25,439 nucleotides of DNA from Perkinsus chesapeaki (Eukaryota > Perkinsozoa > Perkinsida > Perkinsidae): assembly GCA_013115145.1 (NCBI GenBank), contig JAAPAO010000526.1, forward strand, positions 1 to 25,439, read 5' to 3'. The position numbers were made by a program, and so were the translations under genes. Below the pieces are notes generated by a model. The model made no database searches. It was not told the DNA's origin and was given only the letters and a program-made list of their open reading frames with translations. Below, piece after piece: positions 10,265 through 20,700 of this stretch; the stretch's first letter is position 1; every line of letters begins with the position of its first letter.

Positions 10265-10842
10265 ATTACTTAATTATTGATGAGCAGCAAGAACAGCACC
10301 GGCGTGTTCAGCTCCATCATGTCGTGGAGCAGCTGGAGCTTAAACTACCCGTAATCTGAAGAATGATACAGGATGGCTCGAGTGCTATGAACGCTGCTGT
10401 TCGGCAGATTCACCCTACTTTGAGTCCGTCGTTACAAGCTGCTTCTTCCACTTGATGCAGGCGGTCAAATCGAAGAAGGGGTCAATGTCTATTCCGATGG
10501 ACACATGGCTGGGGTTCAAGTCGGACCTGAGGACAGTGATTCTCTCTAGCACAGTGCATGAGTTCAGTATCTTGTTTGCAGCCGCTATGTACCAGAATGG
10601 ACTCATTGGATCCAAAATTTGAACTGACAGCTCAAATTTTGAACTCCAAAATACTACCCCTCGGCTATCACACATTTCCCACGCGTGCGACCAAGAATGG
10701 GGCTCCAATCGACGTCTTGACTACAAACGTGTCTCATCTGAATGTTTCAATACTCACTGCAATTTGCAGTCTACAAAAAAGTCTCATGCTTATTCGCTTG
10801 TTCGATTTCACAAAGAGATCGTTGCCACCTGCGTTAGTGTAA
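10265..10842 (+). CDS. tentative BRO1-domain (ALIX/Bro1-like) gene, partial exons
   Basis: Three + strand segments read like one protein. 10265-10350 gives QLHHVVEQLELKLP. From 10461, after the polypyrimidine acceptor ending at 10460, comes DTWLGFKSDLRTVILSS and then TVHEFSILFAAAMYQ. A segment up to 10842 gives PIDVLTTNVSHLNVSILTAI and then CSLQKSLMLIRL. The order and spacing recall the BRO1 domain: a helix ending L-E-x-K-x-P, then F/T-W-x-x-F, then E-x-x-x-L-F-x-x-A-A, then a helix followed by L-x-S-L-M-L-x-x-x-Q. BRO1 proteins act with ESCRT-III on endosomes. I could not join the segments with certain splice sites, and neither end is defined. An inverted repeat at 10614-10640 interrupts the frame between the second and third segments. 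It could be a diverged, broken or differently spliced gene. Confidence 0.4.
10614..10640. repeat. 27-nt imperfect palindrome between coding segments
   Basis: AAAATTTGAACTGACAGC and its continuation CTCAAATTTT form an almost perfect palindrome. As a result both strands encode a similar peptide (KFELTAQIL on +, KFELSVQIL on -). The + frame before it stops inside it at 10620-10622, and a different frame is open after it. Confidence 0.75.
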
Positions 10843-10912
10843 TTCTCAAAGCCTAGTTGGCTATAATGAGAACAAAAATTCTTCTGGACATAAAAATGGT
10901 TTACAGGAGTCT

Positions 10913-10937
10913 TGTGACAGGAGTCCTGTCACAGGAC
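10913..10937. repeat. chained hairpins sharing an arm
   Basis: TGTGACAGGA (10913-10922) pairs with TCCTGTCACA (10924-10933) around one base. The same right arm also forms GTCCTGT/ACAGGAC (10923-10929 with 10931-10937). A further AGTGCT/AGCACT hairpin follows within 25 nt. Confidence 0.85.
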
Positions 10938-11022
10938 AGCAGTGCTATCACAGCACTTTCCCTCGAGGAAGTGATGTTCTGTGAGGGAATTACTTGACAG
11001 TACTGCCCGAGTTACCTGCCTT

Positions 11023-11046
11023 GCGGCGTGGGCCACGCCGCGTGGC
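11023..11046. repeat. chained GC-rich hairpins sharing an arm
   Basis: GCGGCGTGG (11023-11031) pairs perfectly with CCACGCCGC (11033-11041) around one base. The right arm pairs again: GCCACG (11032-11037) with CGTGGC (11041-11046). The order is A, A', A. Confidence 0.85.
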
Positions 11047-11649
11047 TGATTGGATTATCGGCCCGCTATCATCGTGCTATAAAATTTATATACTCTCCTA
11101 CAGAACATTATCAACACTGAATGTGGGTGGGGATTTGTGCGTTCAGCTTTTTCTCGGAAACATTAGATTATATAATATTTATAGCACATAGAACAACTTA
11201 TAGAACTGAGAGATGTATATTTCATACGGTAGTTCTCTAATAGACTTTTTTGAAATTTACCGTATAAAGTATTTGAAATTCAACAATTTATGATCGGACT
11301 TTTCCATCTCTAGGCATCCCTATTAGGAAAAGATTTTCAGGGACGAAATTGAGGAGTGTTTTCAGATTCAGAACTTCTAAATTGTTTCATTGGTACTACT
11401 ATCCCAGGACGTATTTATTAAGGGTTATTATAAGGGTTTCCTGGGAGAAAAATACTACGTAACTGAAAGCTCTGATTCTCCATCATACAGTATAACTAGT
11501 GGGAAATGAATTTCCATCATGTAGCGGGAAATTTCCAGTATAAATATTTCGGCGATGTTACTCGTTGACCAGGTGATTGGTATCCCACCCTCATTCCAAA
11601 ACATAGTAGTACCACATTGCCACTGTAGCTTGTATTTCATTTGTCTCCT

Positions 11650-12813
11650 ATGGGCAATAAAAGTCGTAACCGTAAATCGTCCAAGGGGATGGTATCGAAG
11701 CCAGATCTCGATGTTAACGAGCTAGCCAATGTAGGTGACTAGAGGGACACGGTGATTGGATCGACGTTGATATGACTTTGCAATGGCTCAATTGAGGATG
11801 GAGGTGATTGTAGCATAGCAGCTATGCTACAGCTATGCCATAGCTCCCAGTCAGTGCGGTGACTCACCGCCGGTGAGTTACAAACTAATATAGGCTGCAT
11901 GATACAGCCTGCATCCAATGATTCGATACATTCAACATTGACAATGTTACATTGTACTACAATGGTTGTAGTCCAACGCGAATGCATCATCCTTAGTATA
12001 AATCTTAGTGGCGATAGAAAACAGCAAATAGGGAAGAACAATCTGCCGAGTTTGATTTCACAAGATCAGATCTCCCTCGCTCTTCCGTGACGGATCTGAA
12101 CTTCGAATCATGGAAGTTCCGTGATTCGAGCTCCCGCTTCCATTGTTCGATTGTTCCATTGATAATATCAACCATTCGCCCGCAAGCTAGGTTAACAATT
12201 AATATCAACTTGATATTCTATAGCCAGTATTGATTAAATTCAGGTTCTCGCATCTTCCGGTGACGCTATCGCTTCAACGTCAACTACCGTTACTGATTAT
12301 GGTTATGATGGTGCTAAGCTGAATGTGCAGCTCATGCAAGGGTCAGTCGAGGTGCATCTTTGGTTGCCATATAATAGCGAAATTATTCAGACGCATATAT
12401 ATGTGATAACAAAATGTCCTGTCACACTGGGTATCGTAAATAATGCTCGTATATCTGCTCAAGCATCGTATGTTGAGATTCTCAACGCAATTCGGAATCT
12501 CCGGTCCCTGACGGTTCTAGGGAGGGGCACCTTGTTTGCAACACTCCTCAATGAAGGTTCTTCATCACATACCACATTGTAACAATATTATCGTAATTAT
12601 ATGTGAATGATCCGTGACTCACGGACCGTGAGTGATATGTACATTACATAAAAGTAATCCCCTCTCTCCTAAGGTTCTGTCTGGTCCCTTCTATCAATGA
12701 AACGTGTACATGAGCTGTGTTTTCAGATCCACCCGAAGAGTTTTATCGGCCCTAGGTGTCACTGCATCACGAGATCCTATACTGTTACGTCAAGCAATGG
12801 ACTTCATGAAAAG
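11650..12813 (+). CDS. unrecognised protein, 5' exons of a spliced gene
   Basis: Exon 1 (11650-11730) begins with ATG and encodes a short basic leader, MGNKSRNRKSSKG, then KPDLDVNELAN. Exon 2 starts at 12244 after a 513-nt intron and encodes YGYDGAKLNVQLMQGSVEVH, then LWLPYNSEIIQTHIYVITKC. It can end at a GTATGT donor at 12467, which is in phase with exon 3 (12727-12813: TRRVLSALGVTASRDP, LLRQAMDFMKR). Exon 2 could instead run on to a stop at 12582, and that extension (VEILNAIRNLRSLTVL) is also protein-like, so alternative splicing or another boundary is possible. I recognise no family. The large intron is filled with hairpin chains, while the exons are nearly free of them. It may be the front part of the gene ending at 15947. 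Confidence 0.5.
11809..11878. repeat. three successive hairpins, two sharing an arm
   Basis: TTGTAGCATAGC-type arms at 11809-11819 and 11821-11831 form an 11-bp stem around one base. AGCTATG (11831-11837) pairs with CATAGCT (11839-11845). ACTCACCG (11862-11869) pairs with CGGTGAGT (11871-11878). All three stems have 1-nt centres and lie in the intron 11731-12243. Confidence 0.88.
11934..11972. repeat. chain of four overlapping 7-bp hairpins
   Basis: Within 39 nt there are four stems: AACATTG/CAATGTT (11934/11942), ACAATGT/ACATTGT (11941/11949), CATTGTA/TACAATG (11950/11958) and ACTACAA/TTGTAGT (11956/11966). Loops are 1-3 nt. Each arm is reused by the next hairpin, giving an alternating series of direct and inverted copies of one short word. 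Confidence 0.92.
12098..12217. repeat. interleaved inverted repeats and an 8-bp hairpin
   Basis: GAACTTC (12098) pairs with GAAGTTC (12113), and CGAATCA (12104) pairs with TGATTCG (12122). The two pairs interlock in a pseudoknot-like order. AATATCAA (12201-12208) pairs with TTGATATT (12210-12217) around one base. All lie upstream of the acceptor at 12243. Confidence 0.82.
12611..12633. repeat. two hairpins sharing an arm
   Basis: TCCGTGA/TCACGGA (12611/12619) and ACTCACGG/CCGTGAGT (12617/12626) have 1-nt centres and overlap by most of an arm. They lie in the putative intron 12468-12726. Confidence 0.88.
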
Positions 12814-13882
12814 GTGAGATTCCATTTTGGGGGTGGAGGAACGTCTGGGTAATGAATGCTACTGACGACAAATTTAAAGCTTTACGGAGTTTTATGTCAA
12901 CTTAGCGGAATTCTGACGATCTTTGGAACCCTCGGCGCAGAAGAATAGTGATATTTCTTCGAGCGAATTCCGCGAAGACTTCGAAATCCCATCGTTATCA
13001 TCGCGACGTTCGTCATTTTGCCAACATTTAAGTTGAATGATCCAACTGGGACGGAATCTGCATACGGTGACAGTATCACTGTGTATTGGACCATCCAAGT
13101 TGGATACAACCGGTATACACATCGCAATGTTGGGAGTGATTCGACTTTCTTTGGAACGGACATCCCTCATTTCTGAGATGAGCGGTCGCTTGATCGAGGC
13201 GTTATGAAGGGCAACAGCCAGTGCATCCATTACCGAGGACTCTTCATTAGCCACTTCAAGTGGCAAGTGGCCCACTTGGTCATGGGAGGCATCACGTGTG
13301 GGCATCGGCGTCCCTCTGGTTGAGAACGGAGATTGTTGGCCTTTGTTTGCAAGAGAACCATTCGATTTGGGAGAACCAGATCACATAAGATAGCCGGGAG
13401 AGCATCCGGTCTTGAAGCCCGGGTTTTCTCCAGTAATTAACGGGTTCAAACTCCGTTGATGGCACGGTTTGTCAAACCGTTGGACAAAAATCGTTTTCTT
13501 TGTGTTACGCCCTTGCCAAGAGCGCCTTGGTAAATCGTCCGTGAGCGATCTTTACCGGATTTCTCTAGTCTTGACCTACAACCACTAGAGAACTCCTTCG
13601 CGGTATTCAAGAAGAGATCCTTGCGAGGTCCACATCCGGGGAGCTACGATGAACTGAGAAGTAGAGCCATTGTAGCTCTAGACTAGTTGAACAAGGATGG
13701 GTATTGCACATAGCTGACATAATTTCGCACATGCTGCCAATAATGCATTGATGGTGGTGGGATTATGTTCCGTTACAAGTGGCCATGGTGGTCTTCGTTG
13801 GGGGTTTCCTGGTGCACGGTGCTTCGTGTTCAACCAGATGAGCAAAATTTTAGAAACTCGCACTTGGCGAGAAAAGCGTTCG
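12814..13882 (+). other. coding-like segments, gene structure unresolved
   Basis: Several + strand stretches look translated but could not be joined. Examples are a Ser/Glu-rich segment near 12940-13030 (NSDISSSEFREDFEIPSL) and 13033-13171 after the acceptor CATTTAAG (NDPTGTESAYGDSITVYW, then TIQVGYNRYTHRNVG). A minus-strand frame is also open over 12892-13305, so strand is not certain. They probably connect the gene starting at 11650 with the exons from 13883. I recognise no domain. Confidence 0.3.
13250..13278. repeat. chained hairpins GCCACTT/AAGTGGC and CAAGTGG/CCACTTG
   Basis: GCCACTT (13250-13256) pairs with AAGTGGC (13258-13264), and CAAGTGG (13264-13270) pairs with CCACTTG (13272-13278). 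Both have 1-nt centres. The second stem begins on the last base of the first, giving four alternating copies of one 7-bp word in 29 nt. Confidence 0.9.
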
Positions 13883-15947
13883 ATGAGTGAAGGCTCGCCC
13901 GATTCTGAATTCATTGCTACCTTGCAGCCCTCGAAATTCGTTCGCGTTGAAGAGAGACCCTGGCCCTGGGGAATTAACATTTTTTTAAGTGTTTTTTTCG
14001 GTGGCGTGCCTACCTGTCATTCGATAGATCTTTTAATTGGCGATCGAGTGGTGTCTAATTCATCGGACTGTGTAAGTGGTAAATCAATGAAATCTTCCTT
14101 GGACAACTCTTGCGGCCGGGTATGTTGCAATCTGTATCCATTTTATATTTTTTAACATCTCAAGACGCAGAGTTAGATGATGCGCTCGGATGGTGCCCTT
14201 CTTCGTAGGAATTCTGATTTCGCGGCGGCCGAGAAGCTCGTTGAGGCAGATCAAGGGCGCACCATGGGGAAGTATTCGCAGGGTATCCTACAGTAAGTCA
14301 TTATCAATTACACGAACCTTATATTCTCCATTGTGCGCACCGTGCGTATGATATAGGGTTGATCCCTTAGGGATTCCGCCCTTTATCAATACGATCGCTT
14401 TTGGTGAAGTTTATATCAATGCATGAATATATCTCGGGATATGCGAATGCAAAAATAATAGTGAAAATGATAATGAAGGAGACGGTATTATCCATATGTA
14501 CATATACAGGGTCATACACGTATGTCACTATGACATGCGTAAGTCATACATTATACAATGTACAATTATAGGTCACTATTAGCGCTCGCCATTTCACTAG
14601 TGCTGATTAACGGTGCTAAATTAGGGTTGCTAATTATCTACTATTTGAAGTTTATCAGTGTCGTAAATGAGGCCAAGGAAACTGGAATAATTTCCTGTAT
14701 TTGCTTCCGGTATCTCACTCGTGCTCGTTTCAGAGGCTTCGAGGCCGACCTGAAAGCTTACGTCACTTCACAGCAAAATGCATCGCTTGCTCGATCGGAA
14801 TCGGCCAGGAAGCTGTCCGTTTTGACGGGAACTAAGAAACCTGCGGCGAAGAGCAAGGTTAGGCAAATGATGAAGGGCACTAAGGCTAGCACTGCTGCGC
14901 TGTTGAAGGCTGGAAAGGGTGGGAAGCCAGTTGTTATCAACAAAGGCACGTCGAAGGGTAAGCTTGTCTCTTTATGAGATTTCATTCTGTACGGTAACTA
15001 TTGACAACAAATTGTTGTACATCCCTAAATGAAATAGAAAGTTTTTTGATAGTCTGTTATATGTTATGAGCATATCTGACTCTATATATCTCATATCGAA
15101 ATTTATATATCATAGTCGGTGGTGGTATCTTCACTCTTTTGTTGCGGTTCTTCACTTTAGCTATTCGATTGTCTCATCGATTTGTATAGAAGATGTAGTT
15201 TTAAATGTTGATGAAAAAACCGACTGGAATTGTGTCAAGTCTTCGCGTCCGTACGAGCACCTGTAGTCGATGACATGCATACATTCCAGCACTCCTGCCA
15301 ATGTATCGTTATTAAGTTCATCCATTGAACCTGAATCGGGTTTAATGAACTCGCGGAAGTATTGCTTGGTCTTGGAGCTGCAAGATACCACTAGTGTTGA
15401 GCCTGAGGAAATTTCATTTTTGGAGAAAACATTTCCTATTATATTATGATTAATATTAGTAGTATAATTATTCGTAGATATTTATTATATTATAATAATT
15501 AGAATTATGCTATAATCTTAGACCTTCTTGTATTACTAATACGGTATCAGGTATTGCCACATTGGGGGGCCCCAAGGGATCGAGCATCCGTAAAAGTATC
15601 CGAAAACGCGCCCACTAGAGAGCAGATGTTGGAGCATTTATCGAAAAGGCGGCAAACGTATCTTCACTTTTAATGGTGTTTGTTTGGTCAATTGGGCAAG
15701 TATTCTAACCGAGGGGACTTCGAATTCCAACTGCGGTTTGGTGGTTCTGTGAATTTTCCTCACTGTAGGAGAGTACGAGCGTGGTTACTTGTGGAGGAGA
15801 CAATTTACTTGATCTCTTACTTTTGCAGAGATGTCTAAGAGGATGTCAGCTAATCACAGGAAGTCATTGCCAATCCAGCAGGAGGCACCTGTGATTTCGG
15901 TGAAGAAGGCCTCGAATGAGCGTAAGGATTGGTTTGCTCGGGAATGA
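13883..15947 (+). CDS. unrecognised basic, lysine-rich protein (4 exons, 231 aa from this ATG)
   Basis: Exons 13883-14119, 14177-14292, 14734-14957 and 15829-15947 join in frame (696 nt), with GT-AG introns of 57, 441 and 871 nt. The first part has Ser-rich and aromatic stretches (FVRVEERPWPWG) and a short hydrophobic run. The second has NSDFAAAEKLVEADQGRTMG. From exon 3 on it is strongly basic: SARKLSVLTGTKKPAAKSK, RQMMKGTKASTAALLKAGKG, MSKRMSANHRKSLP, ending KDWFARE. This composition suits a nucleic-acid-binding or ribosome/chromatin-associated protein, but no family is recognised. The ORF is open upstream of 13883, so the true start may lie earlier or in the gene beginning at 11650. Confidence 0.62.
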
Positions 15948-16620
15948 CTGCACATTTAAATTCGAGAATGAAAGCATAATCTAATACACAGACCGACGGC
16001 CTGGCTGCAGGTCGAATCATTCGACATAAAGCCGTCTATGATAGATGTTATGATTTTATATATCTTAAAAATACTAAATTAAATTATAAGTATACACCTT
16101 GGTATATAAATTCAATAAGTATTAAATTATATATACCAGATATCATATACCTTACAAAGTGCAAATATTTCTACGCCAGAATCACTGCCTGTTGATATTG
16201 GGGAAGAGCGGCAATCGTACATCGGTCATAGCGTAGATTACTAATTAGGGCATTACTGAAAATGTTGTGATATACAAATATGTGACGAATCGGAGGTTGC
16301 TCCTTCCTACTGGGTAGGGTGCTGGAGTTGGAGGCAGATCGACGAGAAGTTACTGTGAAATTCACAATGGGTGATAGATGAATTAACAACTATACATAAC
16401 TTAAGCATTATCGCCGAAGATCCTTAACAAGCATAATGTCATAGAATGATATAACTATAATAAGCATTGCTTATAAGATGCTTGATCGATTATGAATCAT
16501 ATAATCAAGTGCCGATCCCTTGATTACTACCGATAGTATATCGGCAATAATCTTTATAATCGTATGAATTTGACTGTGAATAACTTTTGGCGGTAATATT
16601 TTAGTTCAGGATTTTGTGTG
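15948..16620. other. AT-rich spacer with hairpins, no gene seen
   Basis: Stops are frequent on all frames. The sequence includes TGGTATATA/TATATACCA arms near 16096-16140, and around 16470-16550 a run of nested stems (ATAAGCA/TGCTTAT, GATTAT/ATAATC, CCGATA/TATCGG). It is likely the spacer between the lysine-rich protein gene and the PP2C gene. Confidence 0.45.
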
Positions 16621-17781
16621 TTAGTGTCTCCCCGAGGTAGAAGCCACCAAAAGGAGATGAAGGACGTTCATGCAGCAAGAAGACGACTTAGCCAATTCAG
16701 TCGAACGATCGGGTATGTTTTGGTACGTGGGGGAAAATTCCTCAGAAAGTGTTTACGATAACCGATAGAGGAAATTACGATGAGTCCGAATTTATTGCTC
16801 GACCAGGGTCGTGAAAACATAATGCACGTGCGCTTTATCAATTTCAAAATGCACTTTATGGAAGATGATGAAACTCAGCTTCGTTTGATGGGTCATTCAG
16901 CCTGATTCTAGTGATTTCATCTTGGGTAACGATTCGCCCAAGCTGTATATTTCTCTCTGGTGATCTTATACGACCATGGCAAGCGCTTCCTGTATAAAAA
17001 GCTTGCTAAAAGATGTCATGTTCTTGTCTCCATTAGAAATCCAAGTAGCATGCTGGTATCCTGTCGCTCATCGAATAACGCATACCTACATTGGCGCTAC
17101 GAGGGAAATCAGCTTCCCAGTATTGCGGCGCAATATCTCCGCTGAACTTCCGCGGGGCTTGGGCTCGAGCACAATGGGCTACAGGGATCGCGGTTCCTTT
17201 CTATATTTCTCGCATTAATATTCGATGGCTTCTTGCCTGTAAAAAACATAGGTTTTTATGAGCTTACTTGTTGTAGAATTTCTCTGCTTTAAAATGTTAT
17301 GACAATCTCATGTCTCAGTTACGAGGCTGACGGCGCATTACTGAACAACCGCGCAGTTGATCTCGTCGGTGACGGCGAAAGTAATGCAGAATTCTCCACA
17401 CCGCGAAGCTTTTGTAGCGAACAGTTAGACTATATAATCTACCTTTCGGTTTCTCTAACGAGCAAACTGCACTGTGAGATGTAGTTATCATTCTGTACAT
17501 ATCACAACCAACCTTAACCACTCACTTTGAGGGTAACGGCTCCCATTGGGAGAGCATATGATGTTCCTCCTCGCTCTAAAAACGTATTTTCTATCAAATC
17601 TCCGGTGTTACCGCTGCCGAACATACTTCGATCTTCAGAGAACATAATTTCATAAGGCTGGATAATTCTCTACAATTTAAACGACGAATTTTCCCAATTT
17701 TTCCGAATTTTTTGGAGTTTTCTCGGCCCTTTTTCCATAAGACTAATTGAGCGCTCGGTCGATGTTAGCGTTTGTCCTCAG
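16621..17781 (+). other. coding-like segments, probably 5' exons of the PP2C gene or a separate gene
   Basis: Open + strand segments include one near 16630-16720 (MKDVHAARRRLSQFSRTIG followed by a GTATGT donor), 16780-16905 from ATG (RENIMHVRFINFKMHFMEDD), about 17010-17215 (SPLEIQVACWYPVAHRITHT) and about 17524-17650 (VTAPIGRAYDVPPRSKNV). Phases could not be reconciled into one model. The PP2C exon at 17782 needs a phase-1 donor, and none is certain. No domain is recognised in these pieces. Confidence 0.35.
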
Positions 17782-20700
17782 GTTCTTCAGTATCGGTTTC
17801 TCGAGACGCCATCGTGAGTGAATGTGCAGCTTACAGCAAGACTGGTAAGGTACCTGTGAATCCTAAGAAGGTTAATCAGGACTCTTATTGGATGGTCGAG
17901 GTGAGCTACTTCCGAGTTGTATCTGAACGAAGGGATGACTAGGACGTCACGTGTAGCTCCACATTCCATCCCAGGGAATAGGAAAGTGTCTCTGATGCGA
18001 AAATAGGAAATATGACCGTAAAGATGTCAGCAGCTTATGTTTCTCTGCGATTCGGTGGGTAGAAAGTGAGAGATCGGTACGGTTGGAAAATACATCGCTC
18101 ATGAGTAAGTGCGCGTTTTCGATGACGCGCACTAGGCTCACCGTGTTGTGCTGGTTCTGAAGTGCAAATTTGTATTCACCTGTCATCAGGGAATTGTGTG
18201 GGGAGTGTAGGGTTATCCCTTGTCTTTTCGAATAGAAGATATCCGAGTTTATTCCGAATCTCTTTGAAATTCTCCATGGAATAGAGAACGTTCCGAAACT
18301 TCATTTGTCATTCGTGTTTAGGAATTGAGTAAAGATCCGCGGTGTGCATTTTTTGGAGTTGCGGACGGCCACGGTGTTATTGGCCATGAAGTTAGTGGAA
18401 TGATCAGCCGGCGACTCCCCAAAGTTTTATCGAAAGAACTCGAAAGTTCGAAGTAAGAAAATCACAGTGGACGCTCGCGACATGGTTTGCAGCTCGGGAA
18501 ATACAAAGGCTTTAGAACGGGCGTTTAAGAAGGTTAATCACGAGGTGACGAACGCTAATATGGTGAGACGGCGCACTGGGCGTATTGGGGGTGGTGAGTG
18601 GTGTGATATTTTAATACAAATAGATAGCAAGGCTCTTTCTATCTGTTTATTTGAATATACTGTGTCGGCCCCATATTTTGCGTCTCTCTGAGAGATATGA
18701 GTGATTATATATACATTGTATTATACTGTATACATACAATGTATACAGTGTATATATACAGTATATGCTTCACACAACTTGCTTGTGTGTGCGTACACTT
18801 ACGGGGTCACGCACGCATGCGTCGCCCTGCTCTGATTCGAAGGATTGTTTAGATCTAAGGGTGTCGCAAGCACCGCTCCTCTATCGGGCAAAGATGGGAT
18901 ATATAACAGAAAAGGAAAGAAAAAAAGGTATATTATTCAGTAATGAAACTTATTATATGATATATGCACTTCTGTATATTGTGCCAACGCCTTAATTGGT
19001 AAGTTTTGTTTCATTTCCGAGATATCCGGGTTATTTGTCTATCCTCAAAGCTTGAACTTTAAACATCGCTGGGATGCAGAGGGGATTTTATACAGGAAAT
19101 ATCGCCACCAGAAACGGACTTTTGACATTTTCCTCTACACCATTATCGGTGAAGCATACAGCTTCTATTCAGTTTATGTATCGCAGAGTGCCATGGAACA
19201 ATTCATGGAATCTAAGTGTTAAATTCGATAAATTGCTCCAACGTGGACGGTGTTAAATTAACACCGTGGAATTCACGGCTTGTGAATGACGCTCGAAAAG
19301 GCCTTCACGTCTATCTTCAATACTGTGTACCATCATGGTATGATACCATTGGTATCCTCAATCATTTAAGTACTTAAGTTAAATGGGAACTCATTTCGCA
19401 TAAAGTCATTAATGAAATGGGATATGTTAAATGATTTAATTGAGATGAATCTATCCCATTACCGGACCGGGAATTCCGGTAGTTTCGAATGGATTTCCAG
19501 TGTGTACTATCTCAGGATGTTACTCTAAGTGGCAGCTCCTGCGTGTCAGTTCTCATCACACCTTCCAAGATGTAAGGCGAAAGAACGCAAATAGAATTTT
19601 CCACTGGTCGGTTCAGTTACTGTGCTAACGCTGGTGATTCGAGAGCAGTTTTGGGAAGACGATCCAATGGTGGGTATTGGGACGCAGTACCGCTATCGAT
19701 TGACCATAAACCTGATAGACCTGGTAAGTTACAGTGAGTCCGCTAGCCTCACGGGAATGTGTTCCTGGAGGGCCAAAAGTTATTGTTGATGCGAGCATGT
19801 AACTGAGGGAACATCGACGTTTGCAATTATGTCAACTTATGGGAATATTTGGTGTTCTTTTATTACCTTATTATTCATTTACCAGAGAAAGCAGTGGTCA
19901 ATTCCTCTCAGATGAGCTTAAAAGAATAGTAAACATGGGCGGTCGCGTTGAGCCATTTCGTATCGGCATTTTGGGGATATCCGTCGGCCCTAGTCGAGTA
20001 TGGTTGAAGAAACAAGTAAGCATTATCATACCAATATCTATGCAGCAGTGACTTAATTGCTTATATTATATAAGTATACAAGTATGTTACGTATACAAGC
20101 TATATACGTTTCGTTGATGGATGATTACTGCAGTTCACAGCTGCATCTGCGTGTTGAATTCATTACCGTTGTGGAAGACAGTTGTGTGACAAATTGATGC
20201 GTTAATTGGATTTGCGGTTTTTAGGATTTGCCGGGCCTTGCTATGTCTAGAGCATTTGGGGACACCATTGCAGCTAGTGTTGGCGTGACGGCTGACCCGG
20301 AAATAACTAATCATGTGTTGTTGAAAGAAGATAAGTTCATAGTAAGCCAAATACTCCCGGCGGGGGTCGAACCCACGACCTACGGCTCATAAGACCGTCG
20401 CTCTAACCACTGAGCTACAGGAGCTGTGATATTTTGTCTCTTAAAATCAGCTTTTATTTATATAATGATGTTATTATTAGGTGATTGCATCCGATGGTGT
20501 ATGGGACTTCATGACGAATGAAGAGGTCATCCGTCTAATTGCTAAGTACGCCTTCGATAAACGTTGGACCATTCACGTATAATTCAGACCGGTTCGTAAA
20601 CTCTTTCGTTTGATAGTTTCCCCAGGCTTGTCCATTCAATATATCAGATATTTTGAGCCGCAGGCTGCGTATTGTAATTAGCGATTTGTAACTTCACAAC

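Larger units (their letters stand above)
10843..11649. other. non-coding stretch with chained hairpins
   Basis: No convincing exon was seen on either strand. The left part carries the hairpin chains at 10913-11046. The right part (11200-11640) is AT-rich with no clear signal. It may be intron or spacer. Confidence 0.35.

Noticed and set aside
10415-10708. 97-codon minus-strand frame
   Set aside because: It is antisense to the + segments with BRO1-like landmarks, and part of its peptide arises from the palindrome at 10614-10640.
12892-13305. 137-codon minus-strand frame
   Set aside because: Genes on both sides are on +, and + segments opposite it are also open and protein-like. Strand is unresolved, so I gave only a general entry.
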